64,000 bases of DNA, taken from assembly GCA_947373155.1 (NCBI GenBank), contig CANBWO010000006.1, positions 1-64,000 on the forward strand, given 5' to 3'. The translations under genes were made by a program, and so were the position numbers. The notes under the pieces were generated by a model that did no database searches, was not told where the DNA came from, and saw only the letters and a program-made list of their open reading frames with translations. Positions 8,126 to 17,203 of the stretch are shown here, piece by piece; position 1 is the stretch's first letter; each line of letters starts with the position of its first letter. Source of the stretch: Microbacteriaceae bacterium (lineage in GTDB: Bacteria; Actinomycetota; Actinomycetes; Actinomycetales; Microbacteriaceae).

Positions 8126-9379
8126 AGCGAAAACCGATTGTTAACCCAAAATGTGGGAAAGATTCGAATTGCTCCGTTCATATTGCTGGAAATAACGGCC
8201 TTTACCTCGGCTATGTCCGGTTCCATGGTGTTCCTGCTCATGCCTTGGATCACGCTGCAGCTCACTCACAGCGCCTCAAGCGCCGGCCTCGCGGTTACCC
8301 TAACGGCTATTCCCGGTCTACTTATTTCGCCATTTGCCGGTTCGCTGGTTGACAAATTTGGTCGGCGTAGGGCAGCAATTTTCATGGAATTCTTGCCAGC
8401 CTTGGCCAACCTAAGCATTCCCATTGTGGCCGTGTTCACCCACCTAAACCTTGGACTCTTTCTGGCGCTTTCGGTGGTCCGAGCCATCGTGGGTAGTGGC
8501 AACTTCAGCGCTCGAAAGTCTTTGATCCCAGATGTAGCTGCCGCAGGTGGAATCACTCTGGAACGTGCCAATGGCATCCACGAATCGATTGGTGCGGCTG
8601 GCTTTGCACTGGGCCCAGCCATAGCTTCGATATGCATCGGTTGGCTGGGTGATTTCAATACTTTCTGGGTGGTTGCCGGCATTGGCTTTTTGGCAACCTT
8701 TATAACCACGTTGATTCGGGTTACGGAACATCGCGAGGCCCACGATGAAGACGTAGGCCGCCACTGGGCCAGTTATGCGGTTCAGGGTGTGAAGATTCTG
8801 TTCCAGACCCCGAGCGTACTTATTTTGATGGCCGCGGTTTGCGTGTTGGCAATCATTTATATGCCAACCGAACTGGTGGTGTTGCCTAGCTATTACACCA
8901 GCATCAATGACCCACAGGGCATGGGCTTTTTACTTTGCACTATGGCCATTTGCACAACCGTGGGTGCCCTGTTGTTTGAACGTTTGAACCGGCGCTTTAG
9001 TTTCACTGCTATTTTGCGCGTGGCCATTTTGGGTGTTGCGCTGTCTATGGTCCCCATGGCATTCCTGCCACCTCAGCCAGTCATGCTGATTTGTGGCGCA
9101 ATCCTTGGGTTGGCTTGGGGCCCGCTACCTCCACTGTTGAACACGGTGATTCAACGCAAGATCCCCGCCAACCGTCGCGGTCGCGTTTTTAGCCTAGAAA
9201 TGGCTATCTGGACTGGCGGTCCAATTTTGAGCATGGGACTTGCGGGTATCGCAGTTGACGCCCTGGGTGTACGGATTATTTACCCGCTGATTGTGGTTTT
9301 GGTTCTGGTGGCTGCCGTTGTGGTTTCTACCCGCAAGTCCTTGGTAGACCTGAACACTGCTGACTACCAAAACGAATAA
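8123..9379 (+). CDS. MFS transporter
   Basis: A 418-residue integral membrane carrier with 12 hydrophobic helices. Motif A-like sequences are present (GSLVDKFGRRRAA after helix 2; LNRRFSFTA in the second half). The IQRKIPANRRGRVFSLEMA segment is typical of MFS_3 efflux proteins related to macrolide and tetracycline exporters. I prefer the GTG at 8123 from the position of the -10 hexamer. It is followed 16 bp later by the DsbA-like gene, probably in the same transcript. Substrate unknown. Confidence 0.8.
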   Translation: MSENRLLTQNVGKIRIAPFILLEITAFTSAMSGSMVFLLMPWITLQLTHSASSAGLAVTLTAIPGLLISPFAGSLVDKFGRRRAAIFMEFLPALANLSIPIVAVFTHLNLGLFLALSVVRAIVGSGNFSARKSLIPDVAAAGGITLERANGIHESIGAAGFALGPAIASICIGWLGDFNTFWVVAGIGFLATFITTLIRVTEHREAHDEDVGRHWASYAVQGVKILFQTPSVLILMAAVCVLAIIYMPTELVVLPSYYTSINDPQGMGFLLCTMAICTTVGALLFERLNRRFSFTAILRVAILGVALSMVPMAFLPPQPVMLICGAILGLAWGPLPPLLNTVIQRKIPANRRGRVFSLEMAIWTGGPILSMGLAGIAVDALGVRIIYPLIVVLVLVAAVVVSTRKSLVDLNTADYQNE

Positions 9380-9395
9380 CAAAAACCGAGGGAAA

Positions 9396-10091
9396 ATGAC
9401 CAACGCAGCCCCTAGCCAAAACATCCAGGTAGATGTGTGGAGCGACGTGGCCTGCCCCTGGTGTTATGTGGGCAAGCGCAAGCTAGAACTTGGCATTCGG
9501 GAATTCACCGCGGCCAATCCACAGACCAACATCGATGTGGTTTTCCACAGCTTTCAGTTGGACCCGAGCATTCCGGTTGACTACGAGGGCACTCACCAGC
9601 AGTATCTGGTTGAGAACAAGGGTTTTCCCGCCGACCAAATCGGTGTGATGCACGACAGGCTTGCAGGCATCGGTGCCACAGTTGGTCTGGAATACAACTT
9701 TGAAGCTGTGCAGACCACCAACACCCAGTTGGCTCACGAGTTGATGCAATACGCCAAGACCATTGGCAAGCAGATTCAACTCAAAGAGCAGATCATGAAC
9801 GCGTACTTTACGCTCGGTAAGCACGTAGGCAAGGTAGACGTCCTAGTTGAACTGGCTGGCAAAGTGGTCATTGATGAAGCCACCGCACGCCAGGTTCTGG
9901 AGAATCGTACCTACCGCGATGCCTTCGATGCGGATGTGGCTCAGGCCAGGGCATTCGGTATTTCGGGTGTGCCATTTTTTGTAATTCAAAACAAATACGG
10001 AATCGAAGGAGCCCAGGGCCCGGAGATGTTCGTGCACGCATTTGAGACAGTGCAGGCCGAGTTGGCCTCCGCCAGTGCAGAAGCCAAGTAG
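9396..10091 (+). CDS. DsbA-family oxidoreductase, FrnE-like
   Basis: A 231-residue cytoplasmic thioredoxin-fold protein of the FrnE/2-hydroxychromene isomerase-like group. The redox motif C-P-W-C is at about residues 20-23 (DVACPWCYVG), and the cis-proline loop is near GVPFFVIQNKYG. There is no signal peptide, so it probably acts on cytoplasmic thiols or polyketide-like substrates. The start ATG follows a GAGGGA ribosome site. It ends 9 bp before a small membrane-protein gene. Confidence 0.85.
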   Translation: MTNAAPSQNIQVDVWSDVACPWCYVGKRKLELGIREFTAANPQTNIDVVFHSFQLDPSIPVDYEGTHQQYLVENKGFPADQIGVMHDRLAGIGATVGLEYNFEAVQTTNTQLAHELMQYAKTIGKQIQLKEQIMNAYFTLGKHVGKVDVLVELAGKVVIDEATARQVLENRTYRDAFDADVAQARAFGISGVPFFVIQNKYGIEGAQGPEMFVHAFETVQAELASASAEAK

Positions 10092-10100
10092 GAAAGCAAA

Positions 10101-10367
10101 ATGACTTCCGAACAGCAGATGGTTCTGTTTACCCTCATGGGATTCCTGGGGTTGGGAGCCGGTTGCATTGTGCTCAGTCTGGTCACAATTTTTAGCCGGG
10201 GAAATAGAAGCTTTGCGCTGATCCTTTCTGCTTCGACCATAGCGCTTGGCTTATTTATGTACTTTGGCCTAGACCACTCCGGCATCTACCCAACGGGCAT
10301 GGGAGTGCTCGCCCTGGTAATCGCTCTGGTACCGATTAAGAAACGGTCTTCAGCAGAAGAAGATTAA
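10101..10367 (+). CDS. Small three-helix membrane protein of unknown function
   Basis: An 88-residue protein with three hydrophobic stretches (about 8-30, 38-55, 62-80) and a charged C-terminus KKRSSAEED. A GGAAAG site precedes the ATG. It follows the FrnE-like gene by 9 bp. Its last 32 bases overlap the 3' end of the convergent LysE gene, an unusual tail-to-tail coding overlap. I do not recognise the family. Confidence 0.6.
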   Translation: MTSEQQMVLFTLMGFLGLGAGCIVLSLVTIFSRGNRSFALILSASTIALGLFMYFGLDHSGIYPTGMGVLALVIALVPIKKRSSAEED

Positions 10368-10944
10368 TCGCCACGGCCACCATTGTGAAACCGATCAACG
10401 AATCAAGGATTCTCCAGAAAATCGGCTTGGCCAAATAAGGCGCAGCCGCTTTGGCCCCGAACCCAAGGGCTGCAAACCACAAGAAGCTGGCCGCCATGGC
10501 ACCCGCGGCAAAAACCCAGTTTAGGTTGCCGTGCTGCGCCGAAAGCGACCCCACAAAAATCACGGTATCCAGATAAACGTGTGGGTTTAGATAGGTAAAA
10601 CCAAGCACCGTGAGTACCACGGTTTTTAGGCTAACCACCGAGGTGCTGCTGGCCTCTAGTCTCTGGGTCTGAAATGCCCGGCGAAACGAGCTGAACGCAA
10701 ACCAAAGCAGGTATGCCACACCCAGCCACTTAAAGATTGTGATCAAAAGTGGTGCAGTCAGAAGCACCGCCCCAAACCCGGCTGTACCCGCCGCAATCAG
10801 TAGTGCATCGCTAAAGGCGCAGATTAGAACAACAACGCCAATGTATTTGCGAGTCAGCCCCTGCCTAAGCACAAAAGCATTTTGAGCACCGATGGCCACG
10901 ATCAGGCTAAGGCCGGTCAGTAGGCCGGTGAGGAATGTGTTCAC
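10336..10944 (-). CDS. LysE/ArgO family amino-acid exporter
   Basis: A 202-residue membrane protein with six helices and the LysE signature SLIVAIGAQNAFVLRQGL at residues 14-31. Family members export lysine, arginine or other amino acids by proton exchange. The start is GTG 10944, inside a GTGA overlap with the stop of a 56-codon gene just upstream, which argues for translational coupling. The last 32 bp overlap the small membrane-protein gene on the other strand. No LysG-type regulator is next to it. Confidence 0.85.
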   Translation of the reverse strand: MNTFLTGLLTGLSLIVAIGAQNAFVLRQGLTRKYIGVVVLICAFSDALLIAAGTAGFGAVLLTAPLLITIFKWLGVAYLLWFAFSSFRRAFQTQRLEASSTSVVSLKTVVLTVLGFTYLNPHVYLDTVIFVGSLSAQHGNLNWVFAAGAMAASFLWFAALGFGAKAAAPYLAKPIFWRILDSLIGFTMVAVAINLLLLKTVS

Positions 10945-11111
10945 TTAATACCTAATTCTGGGTCCCACATTGATCGGTTATCAAGATCTTCATCGTCTAA
11001 GTCGTGCCCTTCAGACGCCACAATGAGACCCTTCAGGCAACCCGGGTAATGCAAGGCCTTGCTTATAGACCGTTCGGTCTCTTTTGGTAAATCGTCCAGC
11101 GGTTCCTGCAT
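10941..11111 (-). CDS. Small acidic protein of unknown function, coupled to lysE
   Basis: A 56-residue open frame. It starts at ATG 11111 and ends with a TGA overlapping the GTG of the LysE gene by 4 nt (GTGA). Codon use is ordinary, an in-frame TAG closes the frame just upstream, and the ATG is preceded at exactly 6 nt by TAGGCT with a TTGACA 19 nt further up. The C-terminal half is rich in Asp and Glu (HDLDDEDLDN) and ends WDPELGIK. I do not recognise it. The promoter position and the coupling are what persuade me it is a real gene; it may modulate the exporter or be an independent small protein. Confidence 0.6.
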   Translation of the reverse strand: MQEPLDDLPKETERSISKALHYPGCLKGLIVASEGHDLDDEDLDNRSMWDPELGIK

Positions 11112-11148
11112 CTCTAAAGCCTAAATGCCTGAAGCTTTGGCATGTCAA
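11109..11148 (-). promoter_or_regulatory. Leaderless promoter of the small protein-lysE operon
   Basis: Minus strand: TTGACA at 11148-11143, 19 nt, TAGGCT at 11123-11118, 6 nt, ATG at 11111. This is the only leaderless example here in which I also see a consensus -35. Confidence 0.55.
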
Positions 11149-11153
11149 GAGAA

Positions 11154-11181
11154 AGTGGGTGCGGACTTGTCCGCACCCACT
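11154..11181 (-). terminator. Terminator of the gcv operon
   Basis: A perfect 12-bp stem (AGTGGGTGCGGA / TCCGCACCCACT) with a 4-nt loop lies 29 bp beyond the gcvP stop. The minus-strand tail TTCTCTT is a modest U tract. Confidence 0.7.
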
Positions 11182-11209
11182 CATCGGTGTCTATTTAAGA
11201 ACTCTTCCT

Positions 11210-14041
11210 TTAGGCAAATGCCTCAATTGGGGGACAGCTGCAAACCAGGTTGCGGTCGCCAAAGGCGGCATCGATTCGACGCACCGGCGGCCAGTACTTG
11301 GTGCGGTGCTGACCGGCAACCGGGAAAACTGCAACCTCGCGGCTGTATGGGTGGTTCCACTCTTCGACCAGGTTCTTTGCGGTGTGAGGAGCGTTTACCA
11401 GAGGGTTGTCCTCTAGCGGCCACTCGCCGTTTGCAACAGCCTGTACCTCCATGCGAATCGCCAACATGGCATCCACAAAGCGATCAATTTCCTCGAGCGG
11501 CTCGCTCTCGGTTGGCTCAATCATCAATGTGCCGGCAACCGGGAAGCTCATGGTTGGGGCGTGGAAACCGTAGTCGATCAAGCGCTTGGCTACGTCGTCT
11601 ACGCTGATTCCAAACTCGTCCTTGATACCGCGGATGTCCACGATACATTCGTGAGCGACAAGCCCTTTGTTACCGGTGTAAAGCAATGGGAATGCCTCAC
11701 CCAAGCGCTTGGCAATGTAGTTAGCGCTCAGCACTGCACTCGCAGTTGCGTAACGCAGACCGCTGTCGCCCATCATCTGAATGTAAGCCCAGCTAATGGC
11801 CAAGATGCTCGGACTACCAAACGGAGCAGCCGAGATTGGGCCGTAGTTTGGTAAGTCGGTTGGGGCGAAAACGTGACCTGGTAGGAATGGTGCCAAGTGG
11901 GCGCCGGCAACAACCGGACCAACACCTGGGCCACCGCCACCGTGAGGGATACAGAAAGTCTTGTGCAGGTTCAGGTGAGACACGTCTCCACCGAACTTAC
12001 CGAACTTGGCGAATCCCACTACCGCATTGGTGTTGGCTCCATCGATGTAAACCTGACCGCCGGCGGTGTGCACCAGGTCGCAGATTTCAACGATGGTTGC
12101 CTCGTACACGCCGTGGGTCGATGGGTAGGTGACCATGAGTGCGCTTAGGTTGCCAGCGTGCTCCGCGATCTTGGCCTTGAGGTCTTCAACGTCCACGTTG
12201 CCATCGGTGTCGCAAGCCACAACCACAACCTGCATGCCAGCCAAGACTGCCGAAGCCGCATTGGTGCCGTGTGCGCTCGATGGAATCAGGCAAACGTTGC
12301 GGTGTGAGTCGCCACGGCTGATGTGATATCCACGGATAGCCATTAGACCGGCAAGTTCACCCTGGCTACCAGCGTTTGGCTGAAGCGAAATGGCATCGTA
12401 ACCGGTGATGTTAATCAGCCAATCGCTGAGCTCGCTGATTATCTGTAGGTAACCGGCTGCATCCTCTGCCGGGGCAAATGGGTGCAGGTTGGCGAACTCA
12501 GGCCAGGTGACTGCCTCCATCTCGGTGGTGGCGTTGAGCTTCATGGTGCAGGAGCCCAACGGAATCATGCCTCGGTCAAGCGCGTAGTCGTAATCACCCA
12601 GTTGCTTGATGTACCTGAGCATGGCGGTCTCGCTGTGGTGAGTGTTGAACACCGGGTGAGTCAGGTAGTCGCTGGTGCGAGCAAATGCGGCCAGAGCCAA
12701 ATTGTGGTTCGCCTCATCAAAGTGGCGAACCGGCTGAGATGCACCCAAAATGATTGCCAACTGGTCCAGGGTCTGCCACTTGGTGGTCTCATCGATGCTG
12801 ATACCTACGGTGCGGGAGTCTGCTACGTAAACAGTGATGTTCAGTGCGCGGGCAGCCTCAAAGACCACCTGAGCATTGATGCCTGTGACACGAACTGTGT
12901 CGAAGAACGAATCGGCAACCACGTTTAGTCCGCTGGCGCGAAGAGCAGCGCCAAAGTTAGTGGCCTTGACGGCGATCTCGTGTGCGATTGCCTTGACTCC
13001 GGCAGGACCGTGGTAAACCGCGTACATTCCGGCCATCACTGCAAGAAGTACCTGAGCGGTACAAATGTTGCTGGTGGCCTTTTCGCGGCGAATGTGCTGT
13101 TCACGAGTCTGCAGGGTCAGTCGGTAAGCGCTGGCGCCGTCGGCATCAACCGAAACACCAACCAAACGGCCAGGCATGCTGCGCTCTAGACCCGGGCGAA
13201 CCGCGAGGTAACCGGCGTGTGGACCACCGTAACCCATTGGCACGCCAAAACGCTGAGTGGTACCGACCACTACGTCGGCTCCCTGCTCGCCAGGAGATGC
13301 GATCAGGGTGAGGGCCATGAGGTCTGCTGCCACGGTTGCAAGGCCACCGAATTCGTGAGTGGCATCTACCACTGGCTTAAGGTCCACAATGCGTCCGCTG
13401 GCGCCCGGGTACTGAACAAACGAACCGAATCCGGCCTGAGTTAGCTCGGCTGCGCCGGCGGCTGCATCAAAGTAACGAATCGTGATGCCCAGTGGCTCGG
13501 CTCGGTGCTCCAACAGGCTCTTGGTCTGTGGGAATGCATCGCTGTCTACATAAAACACCTCGGACTCGCTCTTGCTTCCGCGGCGAGCAATCATCATGGC
13601 TTCTACCGCTGCAGTACCTTCATCGAGCATGGACGCGTTTGACGTGTTCATGCCGGTTAGGTCGTTGACCATGGTCTGGAAGTTAAGCAGAGCCTCCAGG
13701 CGACCCTGGCTGATTTCCGGCTGGTACGGGGTGTAGGCGGTGTACCAGCTTGGGTTTTCCAGGATGTTGCGCTTGATAACGCCGGGGGTGAAGGTGCCGT
13801 AGTAGCCAAGACCAATCATCGATGTGGTGATGCGGTTCTTGCCCGCGATTTCACGAAGGCGTTCCAAGGCGTCGGTCTCGCTGATGGCGGCCGGTAGCTT
13901 GCTTGGTGCGTCTAGGTAGATCGACTCGGGAATGGCGTCTTTCATAAGCTGCGCAAGGTTGTCATAACCTAGCGCCGCCAACATCTGCTGTTGCTCGCCG
14001 GCGTTCGGGCCAACGTGACGGGTAAAGAACTCTGCTGCCAT
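11210..14041 (-). CDS. gcvP: Glycine dehydrogenase (decarboxylating), P-protein
   Basis: A 943-residue full-length homodimeric-type P-protein. It decarboxylates glycine with pyridoxal phosphate and passes the aminomethyl group to lipoyl-GcvH. The PLP lysine lies in [21 protein letters not shown], preceded by DGANTNAV, and the N-terminal pseudo-subunit begins [16 protein letters not shown]. It follows gcvH by 4 bp and closes a gcvT-gcvH-gcvP operon continuous with the gamma-glutamyl pathway genes upstream. The L-protein is not in the window. The position suggests that glycine made by the upstream enzymes is consumed here. Confidence 0.97.
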   Translation of the reverse strand: MAAEFFTRHVGPNAGEQQQMLAALGYDNLAQLMKDAIPESIYLDAPSKLPAAISETDALERLREIAGKNRITTSMIGLGYYGTFTPGVIKRNILENPSWYTAYTPYQPEISQGRLEALLNFQTMVNDLTGMNTSNASMLDEGTAAVEAMMIARRGSKSESEVFYVDSDAFPQTKSLLEHRAEPLGITIRYFDAAAGAAELTQAGFGSFVQYPGASGRIVDLKPVVDATHEFGGLATVAADLMALTLIASPGEQGADVVVGTTQRFGVPMGYGGPHAGYLAVRPGLERSMPGRLVGVSVDADGASAYRLTLQTREQHIRREKATSNICTAQVLLAVMAGMYAVYHGPAGVKAIAHEIAVKATNFGAALRASGLNVVADSFFDTVRVTGINAQVVFEAARALNITVYVADSRTVGISIDETTKWQTLDQLAIILGASQPVRHFDEANHNLALAAFARTSDYLTHPVFNTHHSETAMLRYIKQLGDYDYALDRGMIPLGSCTMKLNATTEMEAVTWPEFANLHPFAPAEDAAGYLQIISELSDWLINITGYDAISLQPNAGSQGELAGLMAIRGYHISRGDSHRNVCLIPSSAHGTNAASAVLAGMQVVVVACDTDGNVDVEDLKAKIAEHAGNLSALMVTYPSTHGVYEATIVEICDLVHTAGGQVYIDGANTNAVVGFAKFGKFGGDVSHLNLHKTFCIPHGGGGPGVGPVVAGAHLAPFLPGHVFAPTDLPNYGPISAAPFGSPSILAISWAYIQMMGDSGLRYATASAVLSANYIAKRLGEAFPLLYTGNKGLVAHECIVDIRGIKDEFGISVDDVAKRLIDYGFHAPTMSFPVAGTLMIEPTESEPLEEIDRFVDAMLAIRMEVQAVANGEWPLEDNPLVNAPHTAKNLVEEWNHPYSREVAVFPVAGQHRTKYWPPVRRIDAAFGDRNLVCSCPPIEAFA

Positions 14042-14045
14042 GGGT

Positions 14046-14420
14046 TTAGGCTTCTCCGGTTAGTGCGTCGTAGGCGGCGGAGTCCATAAGGTCTGGTAGC
14101 TCCGAGTATTTAACCTTGAACAACCAGCCGGTGCCGAATGGGTCGCCGTTAATGTCCTCTGGGTTGCTGGTCAGGCCATCGTTGACCTCAATGACCTCGC
14201 CACTGATTGGGCTGTAAAGCTCAGAGACACTCTTGGTGCTCTCAACCTCGCCACAGATCTTCATGAAAACGGTGCTGGAGCCAACCTTTGGAAGGTCAAC
14301 GTAAACAACCTCGCCAAGTGCGTTCGCTGCGTACTGGGTAATGCCCACCACAGCGGTGTCACCCTCGATGCGCACCCATTCGTGCTCTTTGCTGTACTGA
14401 AGGTTAGTTGGGTTTGCCAT
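14046..14420 (-). CDS. gcvH: Glycine cleavage system H protein
   Basis: A 124-residue lipoyl carrier of the glycine cleavage complex. The lipoylated lysine is in [12 protein letters not shown], the canonical context. It shuttles the aminomethyl group between P and T proteins. Length is normal for the family. It sits 9 bp after gcvT and 4 bp before gcvP. Confidence 0.97.
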   Translation of the reverse strand: MANPTNLQYSKEHEWVRIEGDTAVVGITQYAANALGEVVYVDLPKVGSSTVFMKICGEVESTKSVSELYSPISGEVIEVNDGLTSNPEDINGDPFGTGWLFKVKYSELPDLMDSAAYDALTGEA

Positions 14421-14429
14421 GGGGTTCTC

Positions 14430-15554
14430 CTATTTCTGGCGCTTGTAAAACGGAAGGTTGGTAACAGAAAGTGGTTGGCGACTGCCGCGAATGTCTACCT
14501 CTATGGTCGCACCTGCGAGGAGCAAACTTGGGTCTGAAGAAGAAATATATGCCATCGCAATTGGGTAACCGAGCGTTGGGCTAAGTGCACCGCTGGTAAC
14601 AACACCGATGGCGGTTTGGCCGCCCGGAGCAAACAGTTCGTAACCGTGACGTGCAGCACGGCGGCCCTCGCCTACCAGTGCAATAAGTTTCACGTCTGGG
14701 GTGGTTGCGGCTAGTGCCTCAAGGGCTGCCTTGCCAACAAAGTTTCCGTTGTTGCCATCGGCTGGATCGCGGTCTAGCTTGACCACCTTGGCAAAACCAG
14801 CCTGGTACGGGTTGTGCTCCAGGTCTAGTTCCTGGCCGTAAAGTGGCATGCCGGCTTCTAGGCGCAGGGTGTCGCGGCTTGCCAAACCGCAAGGTAGTAG
14901 GCGCTCGCCGCCGGCGTTCAAAAGCAACTGCCACATTTGTGCCGCGTAGCTGACCGGAGTGAAAATCTCGAAGCCGTCTTCACCGGTGTAGCCGGTGCGG
15001 CCAACCAGCACTGGAATACCCGACACGTTTGCCTCGAGAATCGCGTAGTACTTTAGGCCGGTGAGGTCTTGGTCGCATAGTGGTTGCAGAATCTGTGCCG
15101 CCACCGGGCCCTGCAGGGCAATCAAAGCCCAATCATCGGACTCGTCGGTAAGCAAGACATCGGTGAATCCCTTTATGCGCTCCTCTAGCGCGGCCACCAC
15201 GTTGAAGCGGTTTCCGGCGTTGGCAACAACCAGGAACTCTTGCTCTGCCAAACGGTAAACGATTAGGTCGTCGATCACTGAACCCTGCTCGTTGCAAATG
15301 AGGTTGTACTTGGCTTTGGTAACCGCAATCGCGCTACTCGGGTTCACCAAGGCAAAGTCAAGGAATGCTCCGGCGTTAGTACCCGTCACCCGGATCTCGG
15401 CCATGTGGCTGATGTCGAACAAGCCGGCCGAGTTGCGAACCGCACGGTGTTCGTCGAGTTCGTTGCCGTATCGAATCGGCATATTCCAGCCACCAAAGTC
15501 GGTGAACATTGCGCCAAGAGCTTGGTGCTGTTCGAACAGAGCGGTTTGTTTCAC
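14430..15554 (-). CDS. gcvT: Aminomethyltransferase (T protein)
   Basis: A 374-residue tetrahydrofolate-dependent T protein that releases ammonia from the H-protein-bound intermediate and forms methylenetetrahydrofolate. The N-terminal FTDFGGWNMPIRYG and DISHMAEI motifs and the C-terminal barrel match the family. It starts with GTG 15554 behind an AAGAAGG ribosome site. It is 26 bp downstream of the FadR-type regulator gene, so regulator and gcv genes are probably in one operon. Confidence 0.96.
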   Translation of the reverse strand: MKQTALFEQHQALGAMFTDFGGWNMPIRYGNELDEHRAVRNSAGLFDISHMAEIRVTGTNAGAFLDFALVNPSSAIAVTKAKYNLICNEQGSVIDDLIVYRLAEQEFLVVANAGNRFNVVAALEERIKGFTDVLLTDESDDWALIALQGPVAAQILQPLCDQDLTGLKYYAILEANVSGIPVLVGRTGYTGEDGFEIFTPVSYAAQMWQLLLNAGGERLLPCGLASRDTLRLEAGMPLYGQELDLEHNPYQAGFAKVVKLDRDPADGNNGNFVGKAALEALAATTPDVKLIALVGEGRRAARHGYELFAPGGQTAIGVVTSGALSPTLGYPIAMAYISSSDPSLLLAGATIEVDIRGSRQPLSVTNLPFYKRQK

Positions 15555-15580
15555 GTGAATCCTTCTTTGTATTTGTTTGG

Positions 15581-16363
15581 CTAGCCCAAGAAGCCGCGCA
15601 GTAGAGCCGCGCTGCCAGACACGTGATCGCGCATGACTGCCTGGGCCACATCGGCCTGGCCGGTCAGGATCGCCATGACGATTTCTTGGTGTTGATCGTT
15701 GGAGTGCGTGAGGTTTGGCGGTAGCAACGGGATCTCGTTGAGCAGTTCGTTGACTCGCATACGGTTGTGTGCGATCTGCGTAACCAAAGAGTTTGAACCA
15801 GTTAATTCTGCAATTAACAGATGCAGTCGGGAGTCCAATCGGCGATAGTCATCTACGTTTGCGGCGTTGGTTTCCAAATGCGCTTGCCAAAGCGAATCGC
15901 GCATTTCTCCCGTGAGTTCCGAAGAGGCGGCAAGATAGGCGGCTCCCGGTTCTAAAACCTGACGAAACAGCATTACGTCTTGGATTTCTTCTTTGCTGTA
16001 AGACTGGCGTTCCTGAACCTCGCCATCGCGGGTGATTACCAGCGGGCCGGTTGGAATGTTGTCGGCAATGAAGGTTCCGCCGTAGCGACCACGACGAATC
16101 ACAAGGTATCCGGCATCTACCAGCGATGAGATGGCGTCACGAACAGTGTCGCGCGAAACCTCAAGTAGCAGTGCCAATTCGCGTTCCGGCGGAAGCTGGT
16201 CTCCCGGATGCGCCAAGCCAAGACGAATGGTCTGGAGCAGCCTTTCCACCGTTTCTTCGTATGCGTTACCCGAGCGGATTCGGGTTAGCAACAAAGCAGA
16301 ACTAACCAGGCCAGCAGAGGTTACCTCTGGCTGACCTGGCTCGATCTGATTCTCTTGAAGCAT
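15581..16363 (-). CDS. GntR/FadR-family transcriptional regulator
   Basis: A 260-residue regulator. The winged helix-turn-helix (about residues 30-98) contains GDQLPPERELALLLEVSRDTVRDAISSLVDAGYL. A helical FCD effector domain follows (about 125-250), with the R/D/H pattern of metal-binding FadR relatives (LDSRLHLLIAELTG, QHQEIVMAIL). It lies inside the operon it probably controls, between the SDR and gcvT. A likely operator is the palindrome at 20778-20800 in the divergent promoter region. The ligand is unknown; a gamma-glutamyl intermediate, ethanolamine or glycine are natural candidates. Confidence 0.85.
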   Translation of the reverse strand: MLQENQIEPGQPEVTSAGLVSSALLLTRIRSGNAYEETVERLLQTIRLGLAHPGDQLPPERELALLLEVSRDTVRDAISSLVDAGYLVIRRGRYGGTFIADNIPTGPLVITRDGEVQERQSYSKEEIQDVMLFRQVLEPGAAYLAASSELTGEMRDSLWQAHLETNAANVDDYRRLDSRLHLLIAELTGSNSLVTQIAHNRMRVNELLNEIPLLPPNLTHSNDQHQEIVMAILTGQADVAQAVMRDHVSGSAALLRGFLG

Positions 16364-16395
16364 TGTTGGCTGTGAGCCCTGTCTTTGAGTGCTGG

Positions 16396-17184
16396 TTACA
16401 TTGGGGTGACGTAGGCACCGCTGATGCCACCGTCTACCAAGAAGGTGTTCGCTGTGATGAACGAGCTGTCATCGCTGGCCAAGAATGCCACTGCGGCAGC
16501 CATTTCCTCTGGCTTACCAAAACGACCGATTGGAATGTGAACCAAACGGCGCTGGGCACGCTCAGGGTCCTTAGCGAAAAGCTCCTGAAGTAGCGGAGTG
16601 TTCACAGGGCCAGGGCAAAGTGCGTTAACGCGGATTCCCTGGCGAGCAAACTGAACGCCGAGTTCGCGGCTCATGGCTAGCACGCCACCCTTGCTGGCGG
16701 TGTAGCTGATCTGGCTTGTGGCCGAACCCAGCACTGCAACAAACGATGCGGTGTTAATGATGGAACCGCTCTGCTGCTTGACCATGTAACGCAGCGCTGC
16801 GCGGCAGCAAAGGTAAACGCTCTTCAGGTTGATGTCCTGAACCTTCTGCCAAGCCGGTAGCTCGGTGGTTTCGATCGAGTCGTCGTCTGGTGGGCTGATA
16901 CCAGCGTTGTTAAAGGCGATGTCCACGCTGCCGTAAACCTTGTACGCGGTATCGAACAGGTTGTTGACCTGGTCTTCGTCGGCTACGTTTACCTGAACAA
17001 ATAGGCCGCCAACCTCATCGGCTGCAGCTTGACCAGCCTTAGGGTCCATGTCACCGATCACCACGGTTGCGCCTTCCGACGCAAATCGGCGTGCGGTTGC
17101 TAGGCCAATACCGCTTCCGGCACCGGTGATTACAGCTACCTTGCCCTTTAGGCGTTGGGTTAGATCCAGCTTCTCGATTGCCAT
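16396..17184 (-). CDS. SDR dehydrogenase, candidate gamma-glutamyl-alcohol dehydrogenase
   Basis: A 262-residue classical short-chain dehydrogenase. It has cofactor motif TGAGSGIGLAT, NNAGISPP, catalytic Y-T-A-S-K, and the C-terminal PGPVNTPLL loop. The frame is open upstream, but ATG 17184 has a clear AAAGGAG site 5 nt away, so I start there. It is 19 bp after the aldehyde dehydrogenase. In the reading proposed here it would oxidise the alcohol of gamma-glutamylethanolamide to the aldehyde, taking the step that FAD-dependent PuuB performs in putrescine pathways; no PuuB is present. The family alone would allow other alcohols. Confidence 0.8.
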   Translation of the reverse strand: MAIEKLDLTQRLKGKVAVITGAGSGIGLATARRFASEGATVVIGDMDPKAGQAAADEVGGLFVQVNVADEDQVNNLFDTAYKVYGSVDIAFNNAGISPPDDDSIETTELPAWQKVQDINLKSVYLCCRAALRYMVKQQSGSIINTASFVAVLGSATSQISYTASKGGVLAMSRELGVQFARQGIRVNALCPGPVNTPLLQELFAKDPERAQRRLVHIPIGRFGKPEEMAAAVAFLASDDSSFITANTFLVDGGISGAYVTPM

Positions 17185-17203
17185 TTTTTCTCCTTTGTTC
17201 TTC

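Noticed and set aside
11067..11080. Palindrome AGACC-N4-GGTCT resembling a TetR-family operator
   Set aside because: It lies inside the 56-codon gene reading frame and no TetR gene is nearby, so it is probably coding coincidence.
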